Positions 43,691-51,726 of a stretch of 64,000 nt of DNA are shown here, in pieces. Positions within the stretch are counted from its first letter, which is position 1; each line of letters begins with the position of its first letter. The stretch is taken from NCBI RefSeq assembly GCF_026625985.1, contig NZ_CP113116.1, positions 4,216,001 to 4,280,000 of the forward strand, given 5' to 3'. The stretch comes from Mycobacterium sp. Aquia_213 (GTDB taxonomy: Bacteria; Actinomycetota; Actinomycetes; Mycobacteriales; Mycobacteriaceae). Below the pieces are notes generated by a model. The model saw only the letters and a program-made list of their open reading frames with translations, was not told where the DNA came from and ran no database searches. The position numbers and the translations under genes are program-made.

Positions 43691-44964
43691 CCAATCCGCA
43701 GCCAACCACGACCGAGTCATCGACGGCCGGGGCCACCGAGACGGTGGCCGAATTTCGCAAGCGGGCCAGGACCTGGCTGGCCGCCAACATGGCGCGCGCC
43801 CCGAAGAATCCCGCAGACTTGCCCATCCACCGCGACGAGGATGCGTCGTGGGCACGCGCCCGCGAGCTGCAAGGCATGCTGTTCGACGGCGGTTTCGCCG
43901 GCATCTGCTTCCCGCGTGAGTACGGCGGCCTCGGCCTGGATTACGCCTATCAGAAAGCATTCGACGCCGAATCGGAGGGCTACGAACTCCCCCTCATCCT
44001 CAATGCACCCAGTTTCGCCATCTGCTGCGCCACTTTGCTCGACACCGGATCTGAGGAGCAAAAGAAGGCACACATCGGGGCCGCGTTACGCGGTGAGGAG
44101 GTGCTGGTGCAGCTGCTGTCGGAGCCCAGCGGCGGTTCGGATCTGGCGGGCGTGATCACCCGCGCTGACCGCAAAGACGGCAAGTGGGTGCTCAACGGAG
44201 CGAAAATCTGGAGCAGCGGAGCCTTCGCCGCCGACTACGGACTGTGTCTTGCCCGATCCAACTGGGACGTGCCCAAACACGAGGGGCTAACGATGTTTTT
44301 AGTCCCGATCAACCATCCCGGCATCACGCTGCGGCGCATTAAACAGGTCAACGGCTCGCTGGAGTTCTGCGAGGAGTTCTTCGACAACGTGGAGCTCGGC
44401 GATGACGCAGTGGTCGGCGGAGTCGACGACGGCTGGGCGGTAGCCTCGCGTCAGCTCTTTCACGAGCGCCGCGCGGTGGGCAAGGGCTCCGAGTTTTGCA
44501 GTGGCATCGGCATCGAGAACTTCGACAGCAAACCCGCCGACCTTGTCGACTTGGTCAACCAAACCGGACAGGCAGGCAGCGAGCGGGCCCGGGAACTGGC
44601 AGGCCGCGCCCTTGTGCATCGCGCGGTCCGCGATCACCTCGCCGAGCATGTCTACCACGCCGTCCTCGACGGCTCGTTGCCTCAGGCCGGCGGATCGCTG
44701 TTGCGGCTATGCCTGGGCCTTACGGCGAGTCTGGTGTCCGACATCGCGCTGACGATCGCGGGCACGGCGGGCGTTGTCGGCACGTCGCCGGAGGCATTCA
44801 CCGTCGGAGAGCGGTACCTGTCGCGTCAGGGTGACTCCATCGGCGGCGGCACCACCGAGATCGCGCGCAACATCATCGGTGAGCGGATCTTGAACTTTCC
44901 TCGTGAGTACGCCGCGGACCGCGGCGTCCCGTTCAACGAGGTACACAAGAACCGGGCCAAGTAA
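43687..44964 (+). CDS. acyl-CoA dehydrogenase, subunit 2 of pair
   Basis: A 425-residue acyl-CoA dehydrogenase. PREYGGLGLDY near residue 77, LLSEPSGGSDLAG near 142, LNGAKIWSSGA near 168 and the C-terminal GGGTTEIARNIIGERIL are typical. It overlaps the previous dehydrogenase by ATGA and probably forms an alpha2beta2 flavoprotein with it. It ends 12 bases before the convergent CoA transferase. Located in the same operon as a P450, so probably works on a hydroxylated acyl chain. Confidence 0.88.
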   Translation: MTNPQPTTTESSTAGATETVAEFRKRARTWLAANMARAPKNPADLPIHRDEDASWARARELQGMLFDGGFAGICFPREYGGLGLDYAYQKAFDAESEGYELPLILNAPSFAICCATLLDTGSEEQKKAHIGAALRGEEVLVQLLSEPSGGSDLAGVITRADRKDGKWVLNGAKIWSSGAFAADYGLCLARSNWDVPKHEGLTMFLVPINHPGITLRRIKQVNGSLEFCEEFFDNVELGDDAVVGGVDDGWAVASRQLFHERRAVGKGSEFCSGIGIENFDSKPADLVDLVNQTGQAGSERARELAGRALVHRAVRDHLAEHVYHAVLDGSLPQAGGSLLRLCLGLTASLVSDIALTIAGTAGVVGTSPEAFTVGERYLSRQGDSIGGGTTEIARNIIGERILNFPREYAADRGVPFNEVHKNRAK

Positions 44965-44976
44965 CCAACCGCGGTC

Positions 44977-46197
44977 CTAAAGGATGGCGCTGACGTCCTT
45001 CGCCTTGGCGATGTCGTCCCAATCGATACCGAGTTCCATCAAAATCTCTTCGGTGTGTTGTCCATGCTCGGGTGCGCGGGCGGGTTCGGGTGGAGTCTCG
45101 CCGAACTGCACCGGGGCGGCGACCGTCCGATACTCATTGCCCTGATCGTCAACGTTCGTGACCAGGTAGCCGTTCGGTCCGGTCTGCGGGTCGTTGAGGG
45201 TCTCACGCGGTGTCGCATAGGACGCCCATACGCCCGGCTCGTCCTCGAGCGCTTTTTGCCAGTGCTCGAGGTCGTGTTCGGCGAACTTCTTGTTGAGGAT
45301 TGCGACGGCTTCGTTGGTGTGGGCCACCAGGTTGGCCGAGGGCACGAATCGCTCGTCGGTGGCGAGTTCGGGCAGGCCGATCCGGTGACAGAAGCCGGCC
45401 CAGAACTTGTCGGGCTGCAAAAAGACCAGCTGGATCCACCGGCCGTCCTTGGTCTTGTAGCGGTTGACCACGGGGTTCAGCGCGACGCCAGGAGGAGCCC
45501 CCGGGATGCCGTCGGCGTCGAAGAAGTCGGCTACCAGAATTGATGGCGCGATGGCCCACATCGCCTGCGCCAGCAATGACGAATCGACGATGGTGGCTTC
45601 GCCGGTGCGCTCGCGGTGGAACAGCGCCGCACATACTCCGCCGGCCAGGGTTGCGCCACCCTGTAAGTCGCCGAAGGCGGGACCCTGAACGGCTGGATAT
45701 TCGGAGCCGAACGGCGTCAGCGTGTAGGCCACTCCGCCGCGGGCGGAGTAGGTGGCGCCGTCGAAGCCGCCCTGGTTTCTGTCCGGACCGCGGACCCCAA
45801 GGCCCGATCCTCGCGCGATGATGATGTCGGGATTGAAGGCACGAATGTCTTCGACGGTGAGGCGCGCGCGCTCGAGGGCGCTGGGCAGCCAGTTGGTCAG
45901 CAGCACGTCGGCGGTCGCAAGCAGCCGGCCGAAAAATTCGCGGCCGATCTCGGATTTGAGGTCGATCGCGATGCTGCGCTTGCCCCGGTTGCCCAGCTCG
46001 AGCATGAAGTCGGCGTCCACTCGAGCGGCCTCGCGGGTGAATCCTCCGACGACAAGCGCCCGGCTGGGGTCGCCGAACTCGACGCTTTCCACCTTGATCA
46101 CGTCCGCCCCCCAGTCGGCCAGTGCCACTCCGGCCGACGGCACATAGGTCCATGAGGCCATCTCGATAACCCGGACCCCGCTGAGTACGCGCGACAT
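44977..46197 (-). CDS. family III CoA transferase (CaiB/BaiF)
   Basis: A 406-residue CoA transferase. VRVIEMASWTYVPSAG near residue 8, ELGNRGKRSIAIDLKS near 65 and GGFDGATYSARGG near 145, whose aspartate is the acyl carrier of family III enzymes such as formyl- and bile-acid-CoA transferases. It moves CoA between acids without ATP. The start at 46197 has GAAAGG eight bases upstream. Divergent from the DUF35/thiolase-like genes across array D and likely co-regulated. Confidence 0.88.
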   Translation of the reverse strand: MSRVLSGVRVIEMASWTYVPSAGVALADWGADVIKVESVEFGDPSRALVVGGFTREAARVDADFMLELGNRGKRSIAIDLKSEIGREFFGRLLATADVLLTNWLPSALERARLTVEDIRAFNPDIIIARGSGLGVRGPDRNQGGFDGATYSARGGVAYTLTPFGSEYPAVQGPAFGDLQGGATLAGGVCAALFHRERTGEATIVDSSLLAQAMWAIAPSILVADFFDADGIPGAPPGVALNPVVNRYKTKDGRWIQLVFLQPDKFWAGFCHRIGLPELATDERFVPSANLVAHTNEAVAILNKKFAEHDLEHWQKALEDEPGVWASYATPRETLNDPQTGPNGYLVTNVDDQGNEYRTVAAPVQFGETPPEPARAPEHGQHTEEILMELGIDWDDIAKAKDVSAIL

Positions 46198-46263
46198 GAA
46201 CAAACCTTTCGATAAGCCTGTCAAGGGACGTTGCGGGCGTTCGCCGCGCTCCGTTGACACGAC

Positions 46264-46318
46264 GTTACCGTAAGATCTACCGTTATCATCACCAAAGACT
46301 TACCGGTACTCTCACCGA
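46264..46318. repeat. 12-bp repeat array D (operator candidate)
   Basis: Five units: TTACCG 46265, CTACCG 46277, TCACCA 46289, TTACCG 46300, TCACCG 46312; spacings 12, 12, 11, 12. It is the longest array, in the 0.2-kb divergent promoter of the CoA transferase and the DUF35 gene, about 70 bases from the transferase start. Confidence 0.7.
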
Positions 46319-46403
46319 AGCGGCCGTAGCCATGCTGCCACAGCCACCCGCGGAGGTCGGGGTACCGGCTGTCCAAGGGCTGAAGCGCCAACTGGAGGGA
46401 CGA

Positions 46404-46469
46404 ATGGAGTTCACGCTGCCCAGCGCGCTGGATCCGCGTCCGCCTACGGATGCGGCACCTTGGAGCTGA
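46404..46469 (+). CDS. short leader reading frame before DUF35 gene
   Basis: A 21-codon frame, MEFTLPSALDPRPPTDAAPW plus Ser, preceded by GGAGGG with good spacing and ending in TGA at 46467-46469, overlapping the TTG start at 46460 of the next gene. Its sequence looks like the N-terminus of a DUF35 protein. It may be a leader peptide that couples translation, or the true N-terminus cut off by a frameshift. Confidence 0.4.
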   Translation: MEFTLPSALDPRPPTDAAPWS

Positions 46470-46900
46470 ACGTCCGGCCGGTCCCGATCCCAGACTCGGT
46501 GAGCGAGTTCTATTGGGACAGCGCTAAAAAGGGGAGCCTCGCAATCCAGGGGTTCGAGGGGATGGACCTGCTCCAGCATCCCCCGAGCGCCGTGCCCGAG
46601 GTACCTGGCGGCGGCCCACCACTCGACCAAATGGTCCCGGTCGCCGTCGAGGTCAGCGGGCGGGGAACCCTCTTCTCATTCACCATCCTGCGGCAGCCCT
46701 TCCACCCTGGGTTCGTCGACGCGATACCGCTAATGATCGGTCTTACCGAGCTGGACGACGCGCCCGGTGTCCGGATCCTGACCAACATCGTCGAGGCGCA
46801 GCCCGTCGAGCTTCGGATCGGGTTGCCGATGGAGGTCGTGTTCGAACGTCGCGGCGATATGGCGCTGCCGCAGTTCCGCCCTGTCCGAGAGCTTGCCTAG
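46460..46900 (+). CDS. DUF35-type OB-fold protein lacking zinc cysteines
   Basis: A 146-residue protein of the DUF35/ChsH2-C-terminal type (zinc ribbon plus OB fold) that partners thiolase-like aldolases. EFYWDSAKKGSLAIQ near residue 16 and VSGRGTLFSFTIL near 66 are family marks, but where zinc cysteines belong it reads IQGFEGMDLLQHPP and AVPEVPGGG, so all four are lost. The start is TTG 46460, overlapping the stop of the short leader frame at 46404-46469. It overlaps the next gene by one base. A functional, metal-free scaffold or a decaying gene are both possible. Confidence 0.7.
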   Translation: MELNVRPVPIPDSVSEFYWDSAKKGSLAIQGFEGMDLLQHPPSAVPEVPGGGPPLDQMVPVAVEVSGRGTLFSFTILRQPFHPGFVDAIPLMIGLTELDDAPGVRILTNIVEAQPVELRIGLPMEVVFERRGDMALPQFRPVRELA

Positions 46901-48036
46901 TGATCCCTGACAAAGCCGCCATTGTCGGCATTGGCTACTCGACCGTGCACCGAGAGAAAGGCGTCGACGGACGCCCCTTGGCCGTGGCCGCCGCCCGCGC
47001 CGCGATAGCCGACGCAGGGCTTCAGGTGCGCGATGTCGACGGGGTTTTCCAGTACGCCGGCGATGAGCACTCATACGACATGGCGCGGATGCTGGGGATC
47101 GAAAACCTGGTTGCCTACGGCGATTTCGCGCCCCGTGGCCCCGCGGCCCTCGGGTCGGCGCTCGGCGCGCACATGGCTGTGCTGTCTGGCGCGTGTGAGG
47201 TTGCGCTGGTGGTGCGCTCGGTGACCCGGGAGTGGGGCCACATCTCGATGGAGATGGCACTGCCCCCGGCTTCGGGGCCTTGGCAGTGGGATCTCCCCTA
47301 CGGCGTTGCCGGCGGGATGATCCCGATCATGGCGATGAAGAAACGCCGGCGGATCGACACTCTCGGCGGAAGCGAAGAGGACTACGGGCACATCGCGATC
47401 AATGCGCGCCGGTGGTCGGGCCTCAACGAGCGCGCCGTCGTGCGCGAGCCGTTGACGATGGACGACTATTTCAACGCTCGCATGATCTCCGACCCGCTCC
47501 GGTTGCTGGACTGCGATTACCCCGTGACCGGCGCCTGCGCCGTCATCATCACGACTGCCGAGCGAGCCTGCGACTCACCGAAGTTGCCGGTCTGGATCGA
47601 CGCCGCGGCGATGGGCACCGGATGGAAACCGGACTGGACCTATACCGACGATTTCCTCTTCGGCGGCACACAGCGCTGTGCGGAGACCATGTGGAAGCGA
47701 TCGACCGTCACCGCCGCCGATGTCGACGTCGCCCAGCTCTACGACGGCTTCACCCATATCGCCCTGTCCTGGGTTGAGGCGATGGGCTTTTGCGGTGTAG
47801 GCGAATTCGGCGGTTGGGTCGACAAAGGCGCGACGATCGGCCCGGGCGGCGCCCTGCCACTGAACACCCAGGGCGGTCAGCTGGCGGAGGGCCGGTTGCA
47901 CGGCCTGAGCTTCCTCGCCGAAGGTGTCGCACAATTGCGCGGCGAATGCGGCCAGCGGCAGGTTGCCGGCGCCGAGGTTGCAGTGGTCGCCAACGCACAC
48001 GGACCGCACTGCGCGTCATTGGTGCTGACCAGATGA
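46900..48036 (+). CDS. thiolase-superfamily (Ltp2-like) lyase candidate
   Basis: A 378-residue thiolase-fold protein. AIVGIGYSTVHREKG at the N-terminus, DVAQLYDGFTHIALSWVE near 275 and NTQGGQLAEGRLHG near 325 are as in the lipid-transfer-protein/Ltp2 group. The thiolase nucleophile position has no cysteine (GPAALGSALGAHMAV). In Mycobacterium Ltp2 with a DUF35 partner is a steroid side-chain retro-aldolase; the adjacent DUF35 gene here strengthens that reading. GTG start overlaps the previous stop by one base. The real substrate is unproven. Confidence 0.78.
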   Translation: MIPDKAAIVGIGYSTVHREKGVDGRPLAVAAARAAIADAGLQVRDVDGVFQYAGDEHSYDMARMLGIENLVAYGDFAPRGPAALGSALGAHMAVLSGACEVALVVRSVTREWGHISMEMALPPASGPWQWDLPYGVAGGMIPIMAMKKRRRIDTLGGSEEDYGHIAINARRWSGLNERAVVREPLTMDDYFNARMISDPLRLLDCDYPVTGACAVIITTAERACDSPKLPVWIDAAAMGTGWKPDWTYTDDFLFGGTQRCAETMWKRSTVTAADVDVAQLYDGFTHIALSWVEAMGFCGVGEFGGWVDKGATIGPGGALPLNTQGGQLAEGRLHGLSFLAEGVAQLRGECGQRQVAGAEVAVVANAHGPHCASLVLTR

Positions 48037-48168
48037 AGCAATGGAATTGGGGATCGCCCAGGAGTCGGCGGATAGAACGGCGTCGAACGTGTCGAGCTGT
48101 GCCTGAAAACAAAAACTGACCGCTACCGCCGAGTTGACGGTCGCGAACACAACGAACGAACAGGAGTA

Positions 48169-49032
48169 ATGGTGGGAAGAGTTGAGGGCAAGGTCGCGGT
48201 CATCAGTGGCGCGGCACGCGGGCAGGGCCGGTCCCACGCGCGGCTACTGGCCGCCGAGGGCGCCGACATCATCGCTATCGATGTGTGTGAGGACATCGCG
48301 TCGAACGACTACCCGTTGGCCCGACCAGAAGACCTCGACGAAACCGCCCGCCTGGTGGAGAAGGAGGGCCGCAAGGCCTACACCGCGATTGTCGATGTCC
48401 GCGATCGGGCCGCGCTGTCGGCGGCCATCGATAACGGGGTGACCGAACTGGGCAAACTCGACGTCGTAGTGGCCAACGCCGGGATCGCGCCGCTGACCAA
48501 GGGCGGTCCGCGGCAGGCCTTCGTCGACGCCGTGGACGTCGACCTGGTCGGCGTTCTGAATCTGGTTCACGTCAGCCTCAAGCATCTCAAGGCCGGTGCG
48601 TCGATCATCGCCACCGGCTCGCTGGCCGCGTCCCTCGCGTCGCAGAACACCAGCGGGATGGACGCCGGCCCCGGCGGCGCTGGCTACGGCTTTGCCAAAC
48701 AAGTGGTGTCCCACTACGTCAACAACCTCGCGTTGCAGCTGGCGCCCGAATTCATCCGCGTCAACGCCGTTCACCCCACCAACGTCAACACCGACATGCT
48801 GCACAGCCCGCCGATGTACGCGGCCTTCCGGCCGGACCTGGACAACCCCACCCGCGAGGACGCGGAGGCGACGTTCCCAATCATCAACGCCATGCCGGTT
48901 CCGTATATCGAACCGGAGGACGTCAGCGAGGCCGTGCTGTACCTGGCCTCCGACGCCGCGCGTTATGTCACCGGCCAACAGCTGCGCATCGATGCGGGTG
49001 GCGCAGTGAAGGCCATCCCGTGGTCGGGCTAA
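48169..49032 (+). CDS. mycofactocin-type SDR
   Basis: A 287-residue SDR. SGAARGQGRSHARLLA near residue 15 and YGFAKQVV near 175 (YxxxK) set the family. The insertion DVCEDIASNDYPLARPEDLDE, with later TARLVEKEGRKAYT, is the hallmark of the mycofactocin-coupled SDR subfamily (carveol-dehydrogenase type), where nicotinamide stays bound and electrons pass to mycofactocin. CAGGAG precedes the ATG. Upstream, CTACCG 48123 and TGACGG 48135 lie 12 bases apart and may be a weak eighth array. Likely oxidises a secondary alcohol of the pathway. Confidence 0.85.
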   Translation: MVGRVEGKVAVISGAARGQGRSHARLLAAEGADIIAIDVCEDIASNDYPLARPEDLDETARLVEKEGRKAYTAIVDVRDRAALSAAIDNGVTELGKLDVVVANAGIAPLTKGGPRQAFVDAVDVDLVGVLNLVHVSLKHLKAGASIIATGSLAASLASQNTSGMDAGPGGAGYGFAKQVVSHYVNNLALQLAPEFIRVNAVHPTNVNTDMLHSPPMYAAFRPDLDNPTREDAEATFPIINAMPVPYIEPEDVSEAVLYLASDAARYVTGQQLRIDAGGAVKAIPWSG

Positions 49033-49177
49033 CAGATCGACACGACTTCCAAGCATCGGTGCGGTGGTCGGTGTCGGATGATGTCGGCTCAGCACCGCGC
49101 GGTCGACCCCTGGTAGTGCGGCGCAAACCACCTATACCCACCGACGACTGAAAGCAGGCGAATCACTGTCAGAGACA

Positions 49178-50020
49178 ATGAAATTCGGCATCACCCTGGC
49201 CAGGGCAAACTCGTCGCTGTGGCCGGAGTTGACGCAGCGCGCGGACAACCTCGGATTCGAGTCGGTCTGGATTCCGGAACATCTGGTGCTGCCGGTTCAG
49301 ATGGCCGGCAGCCCGCACAAGGGTGATGAGCACCCGCCAATCCCACCCCAAACGCCGGTGTTCGACGCGCTGAACTACCTGTCGTTCCTGGCGGGCACCA
49401 CACAGAACATTCGGTTCGGCACCCAGGTCTACAACATCGGTCTGCGTCATCCGTTCATCAGCGCACGCGCCGCAGCCACTCTCGACATCGTGTCGGACGG
49501 GCGGTTCGAGTTCGGCGTCGGCGCGAGCTGGCTACGCGAGGAGTGGGATGCCACCCAGTTGGATTTCGCCACCCGCGGCGCCCGGATCGACGAGACGCTG
49601 CAAGTGTGCTTCGCGCTATGGACGGAACCTGTTGTCTCCCACCACGGTCGGTTCTTCGATTTCGACGAGGTGATGTTTGAACCCAAGCCGGTCCAGCCGG
49701 GTGGACCGCCGATCCACGTCGGCGGTGACGGCGCGGCCGCGTTGCGGCGGGTCGCCCGCTACGGCGACGGCTGGCTGCCGATGAACCACACTCTGGACAT
49801 GCTGCCGGCATCGCTGCAGAAGCTCGGCACGCTGTGGGACGAGCAGGAAAGATCGGGTCGCCCACAGATCAGCATCGGCCTGCCGGTGGAATCCACCGAC
49901 GACGTGCGCAGGCTGGCCGACGCAGGCATCGACCGCCTGATCATCGCTCCGTGGCAGCGCACCAGCGGAGCGCTTGACGGAATCAGCCGATTCGCCGACG
50001 AGATCATCGGCCGGCTGTGA
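49178..50020 (+). CDS. LLM-class F420-dependent oxidoreductase
   Basis: A 280-residue TIM-barrel oxidoreductase of the luciferase-like monooxygenase class. MKFGITLARANSSLWPEL at the N-terminus, WIPEHLVLP near 32, FGTQVYNIGLRHP near 82, SDGRFEFGVGASWLREEW near 108 and IHVGGDGAAALRRVARYGDGW near 180 are typical. Such proteins use F420 or FMN to reduce or oxidise alcohols, ketones or nitro compounds. It follows the mycofactocin SDR by 145 bases with a weak ribosome site. It sits just before array E. Confidence 0.85.
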   Translation: MKFGITLARANSSLWPELTQRADNLGFESVWIPEHLVLPVQMAGSPHKGDEHPPIPPQTPVFDALNYLSFLAGTTQNIRFGTQVYNIGLRHPFISARAAATLDIVSDGRFEFGVGASWLREEWDATQLDFATRGARIDETLQVCFALWTEPVVSHHGRFFDFDEVMFEPKPVQPGGPPIHVGGDGAAALRRVARYGDGWLPMNHTLDMLPASLQKLGTLWDEQERSGRPQISIGLPVESTDDVRRLADAGIDRLIIAPWQRTSGALDGISRFADEIIGRL

Positions 50021-50058
50021 AAAGACGACCCCGGGGGGTGTGACCCGCTTTGGTTCAG

Positions 50059-50082
50059 GTTACGGTAGGAGTTACCGTAGCT
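50059..50082. repeat. 12-bp repeat array E (operator candidate)
   Basis: TTACGG at 50060 and TTACCG at 50072, exactly 12 bases apart (GTTACGGTAGGA / GTTACCGTAGCT). It ends 55 bases before the DUF35 start, in a position to block RNA polymerase. Confidence 0.65.
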
Positions 50083-50136
50083 GTGCGGCGGCCCGAAGAG
50101 GCCACCACCAGGTTGGCGGTGGGATACGGAGGATCC

Positions 50137-50550
50137 ATGCAAAAGGCGCTCGCACCCGAAATTTCGACTTGGCCGAATGAGGAGCCCCAACTGCTCGGCA
50201 GCCGCTGCAGCGCGTGCGGCGCGACCGCGTTCCCCGTGCAGCAACGCTGCGCGAAATGCAGTAGCGCCCAGATGTCAGAACTGCCGCTTCCGCGGCGCGG
50301 GACTCTGATCGCCTGGACGACACAGGGATTCGCGCCTGGCGCGCCGTTCGCTGGCCCGACGGGCAACACGTTTACCCCATTCGGCGTCGGCCTCGTGCAA
50401 CTCGATGACGTGATCCGGGTGGAGGCCAGACTCACCGAGAGCGACCCGGTGAAGCTGCGATTCGGCATGGAGGTTGTACTGACGATGGTCCCGCTGACCA
50501 CCGACGACGAAGGTAACGAGATCCTGACGTTTGCCTTTCGGCCCGTGTAA
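50137..50550 (+). CDS. DUF35 zinc-ribbon OB-fold protein
   Basis: A 137-residue DUF35 protein with an intact zinc ribbon: SRCSACGATAFPVQQRCAKC (residues about 25-44, two CxxC pairs) followed by the OB domain with GTLIAWTTQGFAPGAPF and FGVGLVQLDD. Such proteins are obligate partners of thiolase-like or aldolase proteins and bind acyl-CoA. GGAGGATCC precedes ATG 50137; the upstream in-frame extension runs through array E and is rejected. It pairs with the thiolase-like gene 26 bases downstream. Compare the cysteine-less paralogue at 46460. Confidence 0.85.
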   Translation: MQKALAPEISTWPNEEPQLLGSRCSACGATAFPVQQRCAKCSSAQMSELPLPRRGTLIAWTTQGFAPGAPFAGPTGNTFTPFGVGLVQLDDVIRVEARLTESDPVKLRFGMEVVLTMVPLTTDDEGNEILTFAFRPV

Positions 50551-50576
50551 CGGATTCGCGCAGAAGGAGTTTGACA

Positions 50577-51719
50577 ATGAACGACGTGGCCATCATCGGT
50601 GTCGGGTTGCACCCTTTCGGCCGGTTCGACAAGTCCGCGGTGCAGATGGGTGCGGAGGCGATCCAACTCGCGCTCGCCGATGCCAACCTCGATTGGCCAG
50701 ACATCCAGTTCGCCGTGGGCGGGAGTCATGAGGTGTCCAACCCTGACGCCGTGACACGGCTCGTCGGACTCACTGGAATCACCTTCACCAACGTATTCAA
50801 CGCGTGCGCGACCGCGGCCACCGCTATCAAGGTGTGCGCCGACACGATCCGGCTCGGCACACACGAGATCGGCATCGCCGTCGGGCTCGACAAGCATCCT
50901 CGCGGCGCGTTCAGTGACGACCCGGCAACCATGGCTTTGCCGCAGTGGTACGGCGAGAACGGGCAATTCGTCACCACCAAGTTCTTCGGCATGAAGGCCA
51001 ACCGGTACCTGCATGACCACGGGATCTCACAGCAAACGCTAGCCAAGGTGGCTGCTAAGAACTTCCGCAACGGTTCGCTGAATCCGAAAGCGTTCCGCCG
51101 CAAGCCGATACCCGAAGAAGCGATTCTCGCCTCAGCGGTGCTGAACTACCCGCTGACCCAATACATGTTTTGTGCGCCGGACGAGGGGGCGGCGGCGGTG
51201 ATCATGTGCCGCGGCGACATCGCACACCGATACGCGTCGAAGCCGGTGTATCTGCGAGCTGCTGAAATCCAGACCCGCCGTTTCGGTTCCTACGAAGTGC
51301 ACGCGACCTCCGCACCAGTCGAAGAAACACCCTCGCCCACCGTGTACGCGGCACGGGCCGCTTTCGAGGCGGCCGGGCTGGGGCCAGCCGACGTCGATGT
51401 CATCCAGCTGCAGGATACCGACGCGGGTTCCGAGGTGATCCACATGGCCGAGGCCGGATTCTGCGCCGACGGCGACCAGGAGAAGCTGATCGCCGACGGG
51501 GCCACCGAGATCAGTGGTTCGATGCCGGTCAATACCGATGGGGGGCTCATCGCCAATGGCGAGCCGATCGGCGCGTCGGGGCTCCGTCAGGTCCACGAGC
51601 TCGTCGTGCAGCTGCGTGGCCAGGCCGGTTCCCGGCAAGTACCAGGGAAACCCAAAGTCGGGTTCGCTCAGGTATACGGCGCTCCCGGTACAGCATCCGC
51701 GACGATCGTTTCGGTCTGA
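50577..51719 (+). CDS. thiolase-superfamily / lipid-transfer (SCPx-like) protein
   Basis: A 380-residue thiolase-fold protein. Unlike the other two in the window, it keeps the nucleophile motif: VFNACATAATAIKV near residue 80. The C-terminal GGLIANGEPIGASGLRQ has Glu where thiolases have His. It should perform thiolytic or aldol-type C-C cleavage of an acyl-CoA together with the zinc-containing DUF35 partner upstream. AAGGAG seven bases before ATG 50577 decides the start. It ends 7 bases from the convergent AttH-like gene. Confidence 0.82.
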   Translation: MNDVAIIGVGLHPFGRFDKSAVQMGAEAIQLALADANLDWPDIQFAVGGSHEVSNPDAVTRLVGLTGITFTNVFNACATAATAIKVCADTIRLGTHEIGIAVGLDKHPRGAFSDDPATMALPQWYGENGQFVTTKFFGMKANRYLHDHGISQQTLAKVAAKNFRNGSLNPKAFRRKPIPEEAILASAVLNYPLTQYMFCAPDEGAAAVIMCRGDIAHRYASKPVYLRAAEIQTRRFGSYEVHATSAPVEETPSPTVYAARAAFEAAGLGPADVDVIQLQDTDAGSEVIHMAEAGFCADGDQEKLIADGATEISGSMPVNTDGGLIANGEPIGASGLRQVHELVVQLRGQAGSRQVPGKPKVGFAQVYGAPGTASATIVSV

Positions 51720-51726
51720 CACATGG

